5,235 nt of DNA from Sutterella sp. (GTDB lineage: Bacteria > Pseudomonadota > Gammaproteobacteria > Burkholderiales > Burkholderiaceae_F). The notes beneath the pieces were generated by a model. The model was given only the letters and a program-made list of their open reading frames with translations, did not search any database and had not been told where the DNA came from. Of this stretch, positions 1 to 5,235 are shown piece after piece. The stretch spans positions 1-5,235 of the forward strand of contig DNLN01000037.1 of NCBI GenBank assembly GCA_003488465.1, written 5' to 3'. How positions within the stretch are numbered: position 1 is the stretch's first letter; every line of letters starts with the position of its first letter. The position numbers and the translations under genes were made by a program.

Positions 1-135
1 GCAGAAACGGCGCATTGGCTTTTCGGAATGCGTCGCCTCACGGATCGCAGTGACAGCGGCCGCGAGAAAGGCGAACGCCGCAGCGATGGTTCCGCCAGCC
101 GCAGAGCTCTTCGGGATTTCGCTTGTCCTCGTCAG
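1..135 (-). CDS. Possible partial downstream ORF with a hydrophobic segment
   Basis: This open frame follows the chaperone gene and runs off the window edge. If it starts at the CTG at 135-133, that codon overlaps the chaperone TGA as CTGA, like the ATGA overlaps of coupled genes, and gives 45 residues. No ATG, GTG or TTG exists between the preceding in-frame stop and the hydrophobic stretch, so the start is doubtful; the only ATG in frame is residue 41. Residues ~13-31 form an Ala/Phe/Leu/Ile-rich run (AAGGTIAAAFAFLAAAVTAI) that could be a membrane segment or just alanine-rich coding. Codons are mostly G/C-ending, in line with the neighbours. I do not recognise a family. It could equally be non-coding sequence after the operon. 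Confidence 0.25.
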   Translation of the reverse strand, partial: MTRTSEIPKSSAAGGTIAAAFAFLAAAVTAIREATHSEKPMRRFC

Positions 136-566
136 ACGGCAATCATCGTCTGGGGCGGTGGCTCAACGGGCGTTTCGCCCCGCTCCCTCACGGCCCGCTT
201 CCAAGTGCTGCACTGCGCTAGGAATCTGTCCAGCGTGCCGGTGAAGTCCTCCAGATCGGCAAAGCCCGAAGGCTGCCTCTGCCAGAGGACGATCGCCTCG
301 AGCGGCTCGAAGATTCCGAATGCGGCCCCGTCCGTCGCGGCGCCAAAGGCCGATGCCGAAAGCAGTTTGCGGGCAAGCGCCTCGGTCATGTCCGAGACGC
401 TGCCGACCGCGCACCAGAACAGCACGGCCCCGGTGCGCGGGTCGCACTGGAATTCGACTTCGTGCTCACCGTCAAAAAGAACCGAACAGGCGCCGCTCTC
501 ATCCAGACGCAACCCCGAAAGCGACGAGCGCTCTCCGAGCTCTTCGATGATCTGGGAAAATTCCAC
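132..566 (-). CDS. CesT/Tir-family type III secretion chaperone
   Basis: This is a 144-residue cytoplasmic protein with the CesT-family pattern. An N-terminal helix (MEFSQIIEELGERSSL) is followed by strands around LRLDESGACSVLFDGEHEVEF (residues 19-39), then ALARKLLSA (63-71), a Gly/Ala-rich turn with GAAFGIFEPLEAIVLW (80-95), and a last helix ending in FLAQCSTWKR (115-124). Family members are small acidic dimers that bind the N-terminal region of a secreted effector, keep it export-ready and dock it at the T3S ATPase. The length fits, and I count 23 acidic against 11 basic residues. The start is GTG, chosen because a strong AGGAGG lies six bases upstream. It sits 10 bp after the large gene, the same order as tir-cesT, so that gene product is its likely client. 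The tail after ~130 is Pro-rich and beyond the core fold. The family call is firm; the client is inferred. Confidence 0.9.
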   Translation of the reverse strand: MEFSQIIEELGERSSLSGLRLDESGACSVLFDGEHEVEFQCDPRTGAVLFWCAVGSVSDMTEALARKLLSASAFGAATDGAAFGIFEPLEAIVLWQRQPSGFADLEDFTGTLDRFLAQCSTWKRAVRERGETPVEPPPQTMIAV

Positions 567-570
567 GTCG

Positions 571-578
571 CCCCTCCT
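571..578 (-). promoter_or_regulatory. Strong ribosome binding site overlapping the upstream stop codon
   Basis: On the minus strand the bases read AGGAGGGG, with the first two inside the TAG stop (579-577) of the large gene. AGGAGG ends six bases before the GTG at 566. This near-perfect Shine-Dalgarno sequence fixes the GTG start of the chaperone. Its overlap with the stop codon suggests that ribosomes finishing the large gene reinitiate on the chaperone. Confidence 0.85.
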
Positions 579-3500
579 AGTCCATGAAGTAGTACTTGCT
601 CATGAGCGGGAACATCTGCGGGTTGTTCCGGATCTCATTTTCAAACCGTGCGAAATATTCATCGTTCGGAACTTCCCAGTCGGCGATGAACTGCGCTCCG
701 ATCTGCCCCTGAAGCTCCTTCAGCTGATCGGATGCCAACTCTTGGATCACCATGGGCTTGTCCTCGTCCCCGGCATCTTCCGCGAGCTTGTTCATGAGCT
801 GGCGGTTCGCGCAGAGCGGATTGGTGAGCCGCTGCAGCAGATCAGCCTCCCTGATGAGTTCCTGCCGGATCTGCTCGGCCTGCGCCGTGCCGGCGTTCTT
901 GAGGAAATTGAAATACTGGGGCTTGAAGTCCTGCGTGCGGCCGATGTCGAGCGAGTCGGCTGCATTGAGCAGCATCCCCTCGACGGTCGGGCTCTGGTGG
1001 TCGACGATGCACTTTTCGACCTCCTTGGAGTATTCCTCGCCCATGGTGTTCTCGCCATAGTCCTGCTTGATGAGGTTCACCGTGATGTTGGCGCTTCTGC
1101 CCTCCCATCTGTCCTTGTTGCCTCCCTGGCGGCCGCTGTCGTGGCCTGCGATTCCGAGCAGAACCGCATTCTTGTCGACCTTCACGCCCATGGAAACGAG
1201 AATGTTGCTCATCGTATTGGCGAAGATGAAAGCCCGGGCGATGTGGCCGCGGCCATGGACCGAGGTGCCGCGCTCGAACGTCTTCTCGTGATTGAGGTAC
1301 AGGTCCATGTGATTGATCATGAACTGCTTGCGCTGGGCAAGGTTCTGCGGCAGCGCCGCGTTGTTGCTGGCCTCGGGAAACGGGGCGACGGCCGGAGCCT
1401 TTTCGTTCAGCGCCTGCGCAAGCTGCGGGCTGAGCTTTTCGATCAGGGTGCGGGTTTCGGCCTGGATGAGGTTCGCTTCGCCGGCAAACGGAGCGGACGG
1501 CGCGTACGGCCGCTCGGCCGTCTCGAGCCGTTCGCGGGCAGGCCCCTGCTCGTTCTCGGGCAGGCTGTTGATCGCCTCGTTCTTTGCCGCGACATCCATC
1601 TCGCGCGCCTTCTCGCAGAGCGCCTGGCCGAGCGACTCGACCGTATCGATGAAGAACTGCACGCCCGTGCCGTGCTGAGGATCGGCTGCGAACTGCTCGG
1701 AGGTCTTGAGCATCGAGAGGAGGTTGCGCATCTGCGGGCTGTCGATCTGATCGCGCAGCGCCTTCACCGTCTCAAGACTCGGAGGCGGCTCCGTGCCCAT
1801 GAACTTTGCAAGCGCGAGGTTCGCGGCCGTCTGCGCAGTTCCTTTGATCTCGTTGAACGACTCGCCGAGCAGACCGGCCGTCTCGTGGATGTAGGTCGTG
1901 ATCATCTGCAGAGTGTCGACGATCTGCTCATGGGACGAGGCGGGCTGAGCGCCTGTCAGCTCGTTCAGAAGGCTGACCTGAAGTCCGGCCGACTGATCGA
2001 TTGAACCGAAGCGCTCGGGCGACATCCCTGAGCCGTCCGAGAGGATCAGGGCGCGGGCGGCCTGCTTCTCGGGGCCCTCCTGCGGGTGCAGCTCGTCGAG
2101 CTTTTCAAGAAGCGGCATCTTTTCGGCGATCTGAGCGCGGATCGTCTCGCGCAGGGCCGTCTGCACGAGCTGCTCGAGCTGCCCCTCGGGGTGCATCGTG
2201 GTTTTCAGGGCCTCGTTGACGTTCATGCGCAGCTGCGCGATGAGTTGCTGCTCGGCCTTTCCGGAAAGTTGGAACGTACGGCCGCCCGTGAGTTCGGGGT
2301 TGGCGGCGGTGAATTCGCGGAAGGTCTGTCCGATTTTTGCAATCTCGGCGTTCACAAGGGTTTTGGTCTGCTTGTTGACCGCTTCGGTTTTTGCCCTTGC
2401 CACCTGCTCGATTGCCTGAATCACCGCTTCATTGGCAAGGGTCGCGGCTTCGGGCGTTGCCGTTGGGTGCGCAATCTGACTCTCAAGATTTTCCCTGGCG
2501 CGCTGCACGATCAGTTCCTTGTCCGCATCGGTGAACTCAAGGTTCTCCACGGGAGGAATCGTCCGGGAGAATACGTGCAGGCGGATCCTCTCATCGAGGG
2601 TCTCAAGCTTTTCGGCCAGAGCCTGTTCGGCCGCCTCCCTGTCGATGTGCTGAGCGCTGTGCTCCTCGACGTTCTGTCTGATGGTCGAGCTCTGTTCGTC
2701 AATCGTGTCGTCCAAGTTGGTGATGATGACCGGTATTCCGGTCTCACGGGTGAAGGCCTGCAGTTCGGCCTTGGCGTTCTCAAGCTCCTCGGGCGTGGTG
2801 TACAGGGACTCGAGTTCGCTGATGTCGACCCGGATCTCAGCGATGTCGCGCGAGGGTACGATGGGACCGTGGATCTGGGCCTCGATGTAACGGCCGCCCG
2901 AAAGGACCGCCATGCCGTTGCCGCCCTCGCGGCTTCGCTTTGCCGCATCGGCAAGCATGTTGCCGTCCACGTCGTCGAGTCCGGTGACGAGCGACTCCAT
3001 GTTCTCATACGTGGTCATGTTGCTGCGCGTCGATTCCGTGTCGACAAAGCACTTGAAGAGCAAAGTGCGCAGCTTTTCGTCCTCGGCGTCCGTGAGGTTC
3101 AGGCCCGTTGTCTTCCCTCCCGTCTTGAACGCCGTGGTGTTGCTGTTCTTGTCGAGCGCGAGCCTGTCAAGCATGAGCTCAAACTTTTTGTGCGCTTCGC
3201 TGTTCGGATCGCGCAGGATCTGGGCGGTCATCGGGCTCACGCCGCTGCCGTCGAGCAGTTTGTAGAACGTCTCCTTGGTCTGCGCATTGATCTTCAGTTT
3301 GGGAGCGAAGAACGTGTCGCTTGAAGAGAAGGTTGAGCGTTTTTTGACATTGTCCTTGAGCACGATGCAGACATTGCCGTATTCGCCGTCGGCAACGGCC
3401 CCCTTGCCGTGATGCTTGACGTTGAGCGCACCGTACACGGGACGCTCGGCCGGATCGAGCTCGTGGCCTTCAAACTCGGGGAAGACCTTCTTTTCGGCCG

Positions 3501-4527
3501 TGTCGCGCAGGCCGATGTACTCGTCGGACTTGCTGCTCATGCCCTGCTGCTTGAGCTGGAAGATGTTCAGAATCGCCTGGTTCGGCTTTTTCAGAATGAA
3601 CGTGTCCTTGAAGAGCACGTCGACGGGCACGTTGATCGTGAGTTCGGCGTTGCGCATCACATCGGCCATCTGCGTGACGGTCACGCCGTCCACGTTGCGG
3701 TTGGCAAGGCGCTTGGCTTCGTGCGGGGCATTGTTGGCGCGCTGCGTGGCGCTTGAGGAAGACAGCTCGACAAGGGTCATGAGGTTCATGGCCGTCATGT
3801 CGGTCTCGTTCCTGCGGTTCGGATTCACCCTTGTGAACCCCGAGCCGGGGGGATTCCCGATCTCGCCATAAGTCTCGGTGATGCTCTTGGGCATCATGGC
3901 GTCGAGATTTTCGCGCTCCTGAAGGTTGTTTGTCTGCTCAATGGCGTTCTTGATCTGGCAGGCCATCGCGCGGTTGTTCACTTCCTTGACGATGAGGGCA
4001 TTCAGGTCAAAGAGCGCTTCGGCGGCAAAGGCAGCATCGTCGGCCTTGCTGTTGATCTGCACCTCGCGCCCGAGTGCAGCCTGCAGCAGATCCATCTGCT
4101 TGCTCGTAAACGTCTGGTAGACGCGCGCAAGATCTTCGTTGGAGAGGTTCTCGACAGCATTGGAAAAGATCCACATCGTGCTGTCCTGGGGAACGCCTTG
4201 AAGCTGCCCCAACTTTTCCATGCGGCCAAGGTGGATCTTGGCGGCCATGATCGAGCCGAGGATTGCCTTTGCGTCAAACTTGCCCGTAGGGTTGGTGAGC
4301 GCCTTCATGGTGTCATTGGCGCTCGTCTCGAGCCCGACCTTGCCGCGGCGGATCTGCTCGGTCCTTCTGAACCCTTCTCGAGGCACGCTGTTGGCTTGGA
4401 TCTTGTCGAGGGCAATCGGCTTGCCGTTGCCGATCTGCAGCTTGTGGTCGCCGTAAACGCCGACCGTGGAATCAATTCCCTGATTCTGAAGCTGTTGGCT
4501 CAGAACTTGATCTACATGTAAGGACAT
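577..4527 (-). CDS. Large candidate type III effector with DUF3626-like and HD phosphohydrolase (SidE-PDE-like) domains
   Basis: This gene encodes 1316 residues with no signal peptide or membrane segment. The ATG is supported by GAGGAA upstream and an extended -10 promoter. The polar Ser/Gln/Asn-containing N-terminus (MSLHVDQVLSQQLQNQG) and the coupled CesT-type chaperone gene point to type III export; residues ~1-220 would hold the export signal and chaperone-binding segment. Residues ~330-600 resemble DUF3626: RPVYGALN (362-369), RSTFSSSD (397-404) and YIEAQIHG (547-554). Residues ~600-1060 are Ala/Glu/Gln-rich and probably helical. The C-terminal region has HGRGH (1091-1095), GHDSGRQG (1128-1135), DRWEGRSA (1139-1146), DHQSP (1176-1180) and NAADSLDIGR (1188-1197), a metal-binding HD-domain pattern similar to the Legionella SidE phosphodiesterase as I remember it. 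The frame is intact throughout. The effector role is inferred from the chaperone; the substrate is unknown. Confidence 0.9.
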   Translation of the reverse strand: MSLHVDQVLSQQLQNQGIDSTVGVYGDHKLQIGNGKPIALDKIQANSVPREGFRRTEQIRRGKVGLETSANDTMKALTNPTGKFDAKAILGSIMAAKIHLGRMEKLGQLQGVPQDSTMWIFSNAVENLSNEDLARVYQTFTSKQMDLLQAALGREVQINSKADDAAFAAEALFDLNALIVKEVNNRAMACQIKNAIEQTNNLQERENLDAMMPKSITETYGEIGNPPGSGFTRVNPNRRNETDMTAMNLMTLVELSSSSATQRANNAPHEAKRLANRNVDGVTVTQMADVMRNAELTINVPVDVLFKDTFILKKPNQAILNIFQLKQQGMSSKSDEYIGLRDTAEKKVFPEFEGHELDPAERPVYGALNVKHHGKGAVADGEYGNVCIVLKDNVKKRSTFSSSDTFFAPKLKINAQTKETFYKLLDGSGVSPMTAQILRDPNSEAHKKFELMLDRLALDKNSNTTAFKTGGKTTGLNLTDAEDEKLRTLLFKCFVDTESTRSNMTTYENMESLVTGLDDVDGNMLADAAKRSREGGNGMAVLSGGRYIEAQIHGPIVPSRDIAEIRVDISELESLYTTPEELENAKAELQAFTRETGIPVIITNLDDTIDEQSSTIRQNVEEHSAQHIDREAAEQALAEKLETLDERIRLHVFSRTIPPVENLEFTDADKELIVQRARENLESQIAHPTATPEAATLANEAVIQAIEQVARAKTEAVNKQTKTLVNAEIAKIGQTFREFTAANPELTGGRTFQLSGKAEQQLIAQLRMNVNEALKTTMHPEGQLEQLVQTALRETIRAQIAEKMPLLEKLDELHPQEGPEKQAARALILSDGSGMSPERFGSIDQSAGLQVSLLNELTGAQPASSHEQIVDTLQMITTYIHETAGLLGESFNEIKGTAQTAANLALAKFMGTEPPPSLETVKALRDQIDSPQMRNLLSMLKTSEQFAADPQHGTGVQFFIDTVESLGQALCEKAREMDVAAKNEAINSLPENEQGPARERLETAERPYAPSAPFAGEANLIQAETRTLIEKLSPQLAQALNEKAPAVAPFPEASNNAALPQNLAQRKQFMINHMDLYLNHEKTFERGTSVHGRGHIARAFIFANTMSNILVSMGVKVDKNAVLLGIAGHDSGRQGGNKDRWEGRSANITVNLIKQDYGENTMGEEYSKEVEKCIVDHQSPTVEGMLLNAADSLDIGRTQDFKPQYFNFLKNAGTAQAEQIRQELIREADLLQRLTNPLCANRQLMNKLAEDAGDEDKPMVIQELASDQLKELQGQIGAQFIADWEVPNDEYFARFENEIRNNPQMFPLMSKYYFMD
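928..1275 (-). other. HD-type metal phosphohydrolase domain, SidE-PDE-like (residues ~1085-1200)
   Basis: The ordered motifs are H1091-x3-H1095, the doublet H1129-D1130, H1177 and D1191. They match the ligand series of HD-superfamily phosphohydrolases, with the doublet set in GIAGHDSGRQG and followed by DRWEGRSA. The HGxxH opening and the HDS-x-R plus D-x-W-E-x-x-SA stretch recall the phosphodiesterase domain of SidE-type effectors, which cleaves ADP-ribosylated ubiquitin or removes phosphoribosyl links. All metal-ligand candidates are present, so the domain looks catalytically competent. About 115 residues follow it to the C-terminus and may complete the fold. The HD assignment is well supported; the closer SidE likeness is from memory. 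Confidence 0.75.
1276..2727 (-). other. Long helical, Ala/Glu/Gln-rich linker region of the large protein
   Basis: Residues ~601-1084 have a helix-favouring composition with many Ala, Glu, Gln, Leu and Lys, for example REAAEQALAEKLETLDERIR (630-649) and AVIQAIEQVARAKTEAVNKQ (701-720). Heptad-like hydrophobic spacing suggests coiled coils in parts. Short Pro/Gly breaks near 686-692, 815-819, 861-863 and 1047-1051 divide it into blocks. I see no catalytic motif here. It probably separates the central domain from the HD domain or provides target or oligomer contacts. Confidence 0.5.
2728..3540 (-). other. DUF3626-like region, possible ADP-ribosyltransferase-type fold (residues ~330-600)
   Basis: Three blocks in order recall the DUF3626 family: RPVYGALNVKHHGKGA (362-377) followed by YGNVCIVLKD (383-392); KKRSTFSSSDTFFAP (395-409); and GGRYIEAQIHGPI (544-556) followed by an acidic strand and GIPVII (597-602). 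The layout Arg/YG, then Ser-Thr-Phe, then E549-x-Q551 resembles the R-S-E layout of ADP-ribosyltransferases. However, the final position is Gln rather than the usual catalytic Glu, so activity is uncertain. An insertion (~410-540) separates the second and third blocks. The DUF3626 resemblance is from remembered patterns; the enzymatic suggestion is inference. Confidence 0.55.
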
Positions 4528-4530
4528 TTG

Positions 4531-4536
4531 TTCCTC
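4531..4536 (-). promoter_or_regulatory. Ribosome binding site of the large effector gene
   Basis: The minus strand reads GAGGAACAAATG. GAGG ends five bases before the ATG at 4527-4525. This supports the chosen start and the polar N-terminus beginning MSLHVDQ. Confidence 0.7.
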
Positions 4537-4557
4537 GAAAAGATGACGGGATGGCTG

Positions 4558-4566
4558 ATTGTATCA
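4558..4566 (-). promoter_or_regulatory. Extended -10 promoter for the effector-chaperone operon
   Basis: The minus strand reads TGATACAAT: a TG-N extension plus TACAAT, one mismatch from TATAAT. No good -35 hexamer lies 16-18 bases upstream, where the sequence is about GGCACG; extended -10 promoters tolerate this, or an activator may be needed. Transcription would begin near 4551, giving a leader of about 24 bases. I see no hrp/PIP-type TTCG repeat upstream. Confidence 0.5.
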
Positions 4567-4848
4567 TGATTTGCATAAGACGTGCCGTATTAAGACTTTG
4601 AAAACAATGATGTAGAGGTTGTTAACGGGTTCGGAATTCTTTCCTGTTTTATCTGGGTGCGAAAGGATGCGTCCCAAGCCGTTGATCGCAAAGAGAAAAT
4701 CTGCTTCATCCGCTTCGTTCGCCGCGCCTTGCCTCAAAAGCGGATCCAGCGCGGGCGCCTTCCCGAATTTGCCCGGCCCGGCACGCGATGACCGAGCTGC
4801 CCTCCTTGTGCAGTCTCGGAAAATCATCGGCGCACTGGAGTCAAAGGC

Positions 4849-4881
4849 AAACTCCGCAATCAAATGCCTGAGCGGGAGTTT
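4849..4881 (-). repeat. Inverted repeat AAACTCC(C)GC / GCGGAGTTT, alternative hairpin
   Basis: On the minus strand AAACTCCCGC (4881-4872) can pair with GCGGAGTTT (4857-4849), with one bulged base and a 14-base loop. Its left arm shares bases with the right arm of the hairpin at 4865-4902, so the two structures exclude each other. It may be part of a transcription end structure of the GGDEF gene. No long T-tract follows. Confidence 0.35.
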
Positions 4882-4902
4882 CCGAGTCAAGCCGCCAAGG
4901 CA
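4865..4902 (-). terminator. Weak hairpin directly after the GGDEF stop codon
   Basis: On the minus strand TGCCT-TG-GCGG (4902-4892) can pair with CCGC-TC-AGGCA (4875-4865), forming nine pairs with a 2x2 internal loop and a 16-base loop. It begins at the base after the TGA of the GGDEF gene. It is followed only by TTTGATT, so it is at best a weak intrinsic terminator or a 3' stabilising structure. Confidence 0.25.
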
Positions 4903-5235
4903 TCAGGACCTTGTCTTCGCGCCCATCCGCTTTAACGCCATTTTGCGCTCGTACATCAGCGCATCGGCCCGCACGAACGTGTCGTGCACGTTCTTGTCCT
5001 TGCCCGGGATGAAATCCGCAAGGCCGGCCGCGACCACGACCTTGCCCTCGAGCCTGACGTTGGCCTCGACCTCGGCGTTCAGGTTCTCAAGCGACTCGCA
5101 TCGCCGCTCGAATCCGTGCTCGCGCATGATGACGACGAATTCGTCGCCGCCCGTGCGGAAGACCGGACAGTACTTGAAGTTGCGGCAGATCAGTTCGCTT
5201 GCCGCGCAGATGTATTCGTCGCCCGCCTTGTGGCC
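4903..5235 (-). CDS. GGDEF-domain protein, probable diguanylate cyclase (C-terminal part)
   Basis: The last 110 residues are visible and the N-terminus lies beyond the window. Residues 1-7 GHKAGDE match the GHxxGD block of GGDEF domains. FRTGGDEFVVI (residues 26-36, GGDEF at 29-33) is the intact active-site loop for making cyclic di-GMP from two GTP. VVVAAGLADF (67-76) and RADALMYERKMALKRMG (89-105) are the usual last strand and helix, although the common SxG is AAG here. The four residues at the I-site position, five before GGDEF, are FKYC rather than RxxD, so product inhibition by c-di-GMP at that site is unlikely. The domain ends almost at the C-terminus. Any sensory or membrane part would be upstream. 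It is separated from the effector operon by 375 bp and a promoter, so it is probably a separate unit. Confidence 0.9.
   Translation of the reverse strand, partial: GHKAGDEYICAASELICRNFKYCPVFRTGGDEFVVIMREHGFERRCESLENLNAEVEANVRLEGKVVVAAGLADFIPGKDKNVHDTFVRADALMYERKMALKRMGAKTRS

Larger units (their letters stand above)
4528..4902. other. Intergenic region between the GGDEF gene and the effector operon
   Basis: About 375 bp carry no convincing gene. The part next to the GGDEF stop holds overlapping inverted repeats. The part next to the effector is AT-richer and carries the promoter and ribosome binding site. The middle, about 4640-4845, shows nothing I can name. A minus-strand frame of 108 codons with a TTG start (4890-4564) exists, but it lacks a ribosome binding site and runs into the promoter, so I do not call it. 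Confidence 0.7.

Noticed and set aside
66..95. Small GC hairpin (minus strand GGCGTTCGCC followed by TTTCTC) as an operon terminator
   Set aside because: The stem is only three to four pairs and the T run is short, so it is too weak to call.
28..2004. Plus-strand open frame of 658 codons
   Set aside because: It lies antisense to the chaperone and the large gene. It has no recognisable motifs and an odd Arg/Leu/Val/Glu-rich composition, as expected from the complement of GC-biased codons, whereas the minus-strand frames carry clear family motifs.
2086..3324. Plus-strand open frame of 412 codons
   Set aside because: Antisense shadow of the DUF3626-like and linker region of the large gene; repetitive Leu/Gly/Arg/Val composition and no domain pattern.
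4564..4890. Minus-strand frame of 108 codons in the intergenic region
   Set aside because: TTG start with no ribosome binding site, begins within the inverted repeats and ends inside the effector promoter; no family resemblance. A decayed gene remnant cannot be excluded.
4903..5127. Reading the GGDEF fragment as a complete 74-residue gene starting at ATG 5127
   Set aside because: The same frame continues upstream to the window edge with GHKAGDE and GGDEF motifs, so that ATG is an internal methionine of a longer protein.
1..5235. CRISPR arrays, insertion sequences, tRNA or rRNA genes, attachment sites
   Set aside because: No spaced direct repeats, transposase motifs, terminal inverted repeats or RNA-gene sequences were seen on either strand.

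Overview
The window is a GC-rich bacterial segment, most likely from a Gram-negative proteobacterium. That assignment rests on a type III secretion (T3S) chaperone of the CesT/Tir type, a GGDEF signalling protein, and codon use rich in G/C at third positions. I cannot name the genus; a host-associated beta- or gammaproteobacterium is a guess. All genes I can support lie on the minus strand. The long plus-strand open frames are antisense shadows.

Layout in the direction of transcription (right to left): (1) 5235-4903 is the C-terminal part of a GGDEF-domain protein, cut by the window edge. (2) 4902-4528 is about 375 bp without a convincing gene. It holds overlapping inverted repeats just after the GGDEF stop, and an extended -10 promoter plus ribosome binding site just before the next gene. 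(3) 4527-577 is one very large gene for a 1316-residue protein. It has a central region resembling DUF3626 (residues ~330-600), a long alanine/glutamate/glutamine-rich helical region, and a C-terminal HD-type metal phosphohydrolase domain (residues ~1085-1200) whose motifs recall the phosphodiesterase of Legionella SidE effectors. (4) 566-132 is a small acidic CesT-family T3S chaperone. Its Shine-Dalgarno sequence overlaps the stop codon of the large gene, so the two are almost certainly translated as a coupled pair. (5) 135-1 is a possible further frame with a hydrophobic stretch, seen only in part.

The simplest reading is an effector-chaperone operon in the same order as tir-cesT: the large protein is the secreted substrate and the small one its dedicated chaperone. 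The point of most interest is the effector's architecture. A DUF3626-like region with arrangements reminiscent of ADP-ribosyltransferases is combined with a SidE-PDE-like HD domain in one chaperone-linked protein. This suggests, but does not prove, a T3S counterpart of two-step ADP-ribose/phosphoribosyl chemistry on a host target. Domain names come from remembered motif patterns, not searches.
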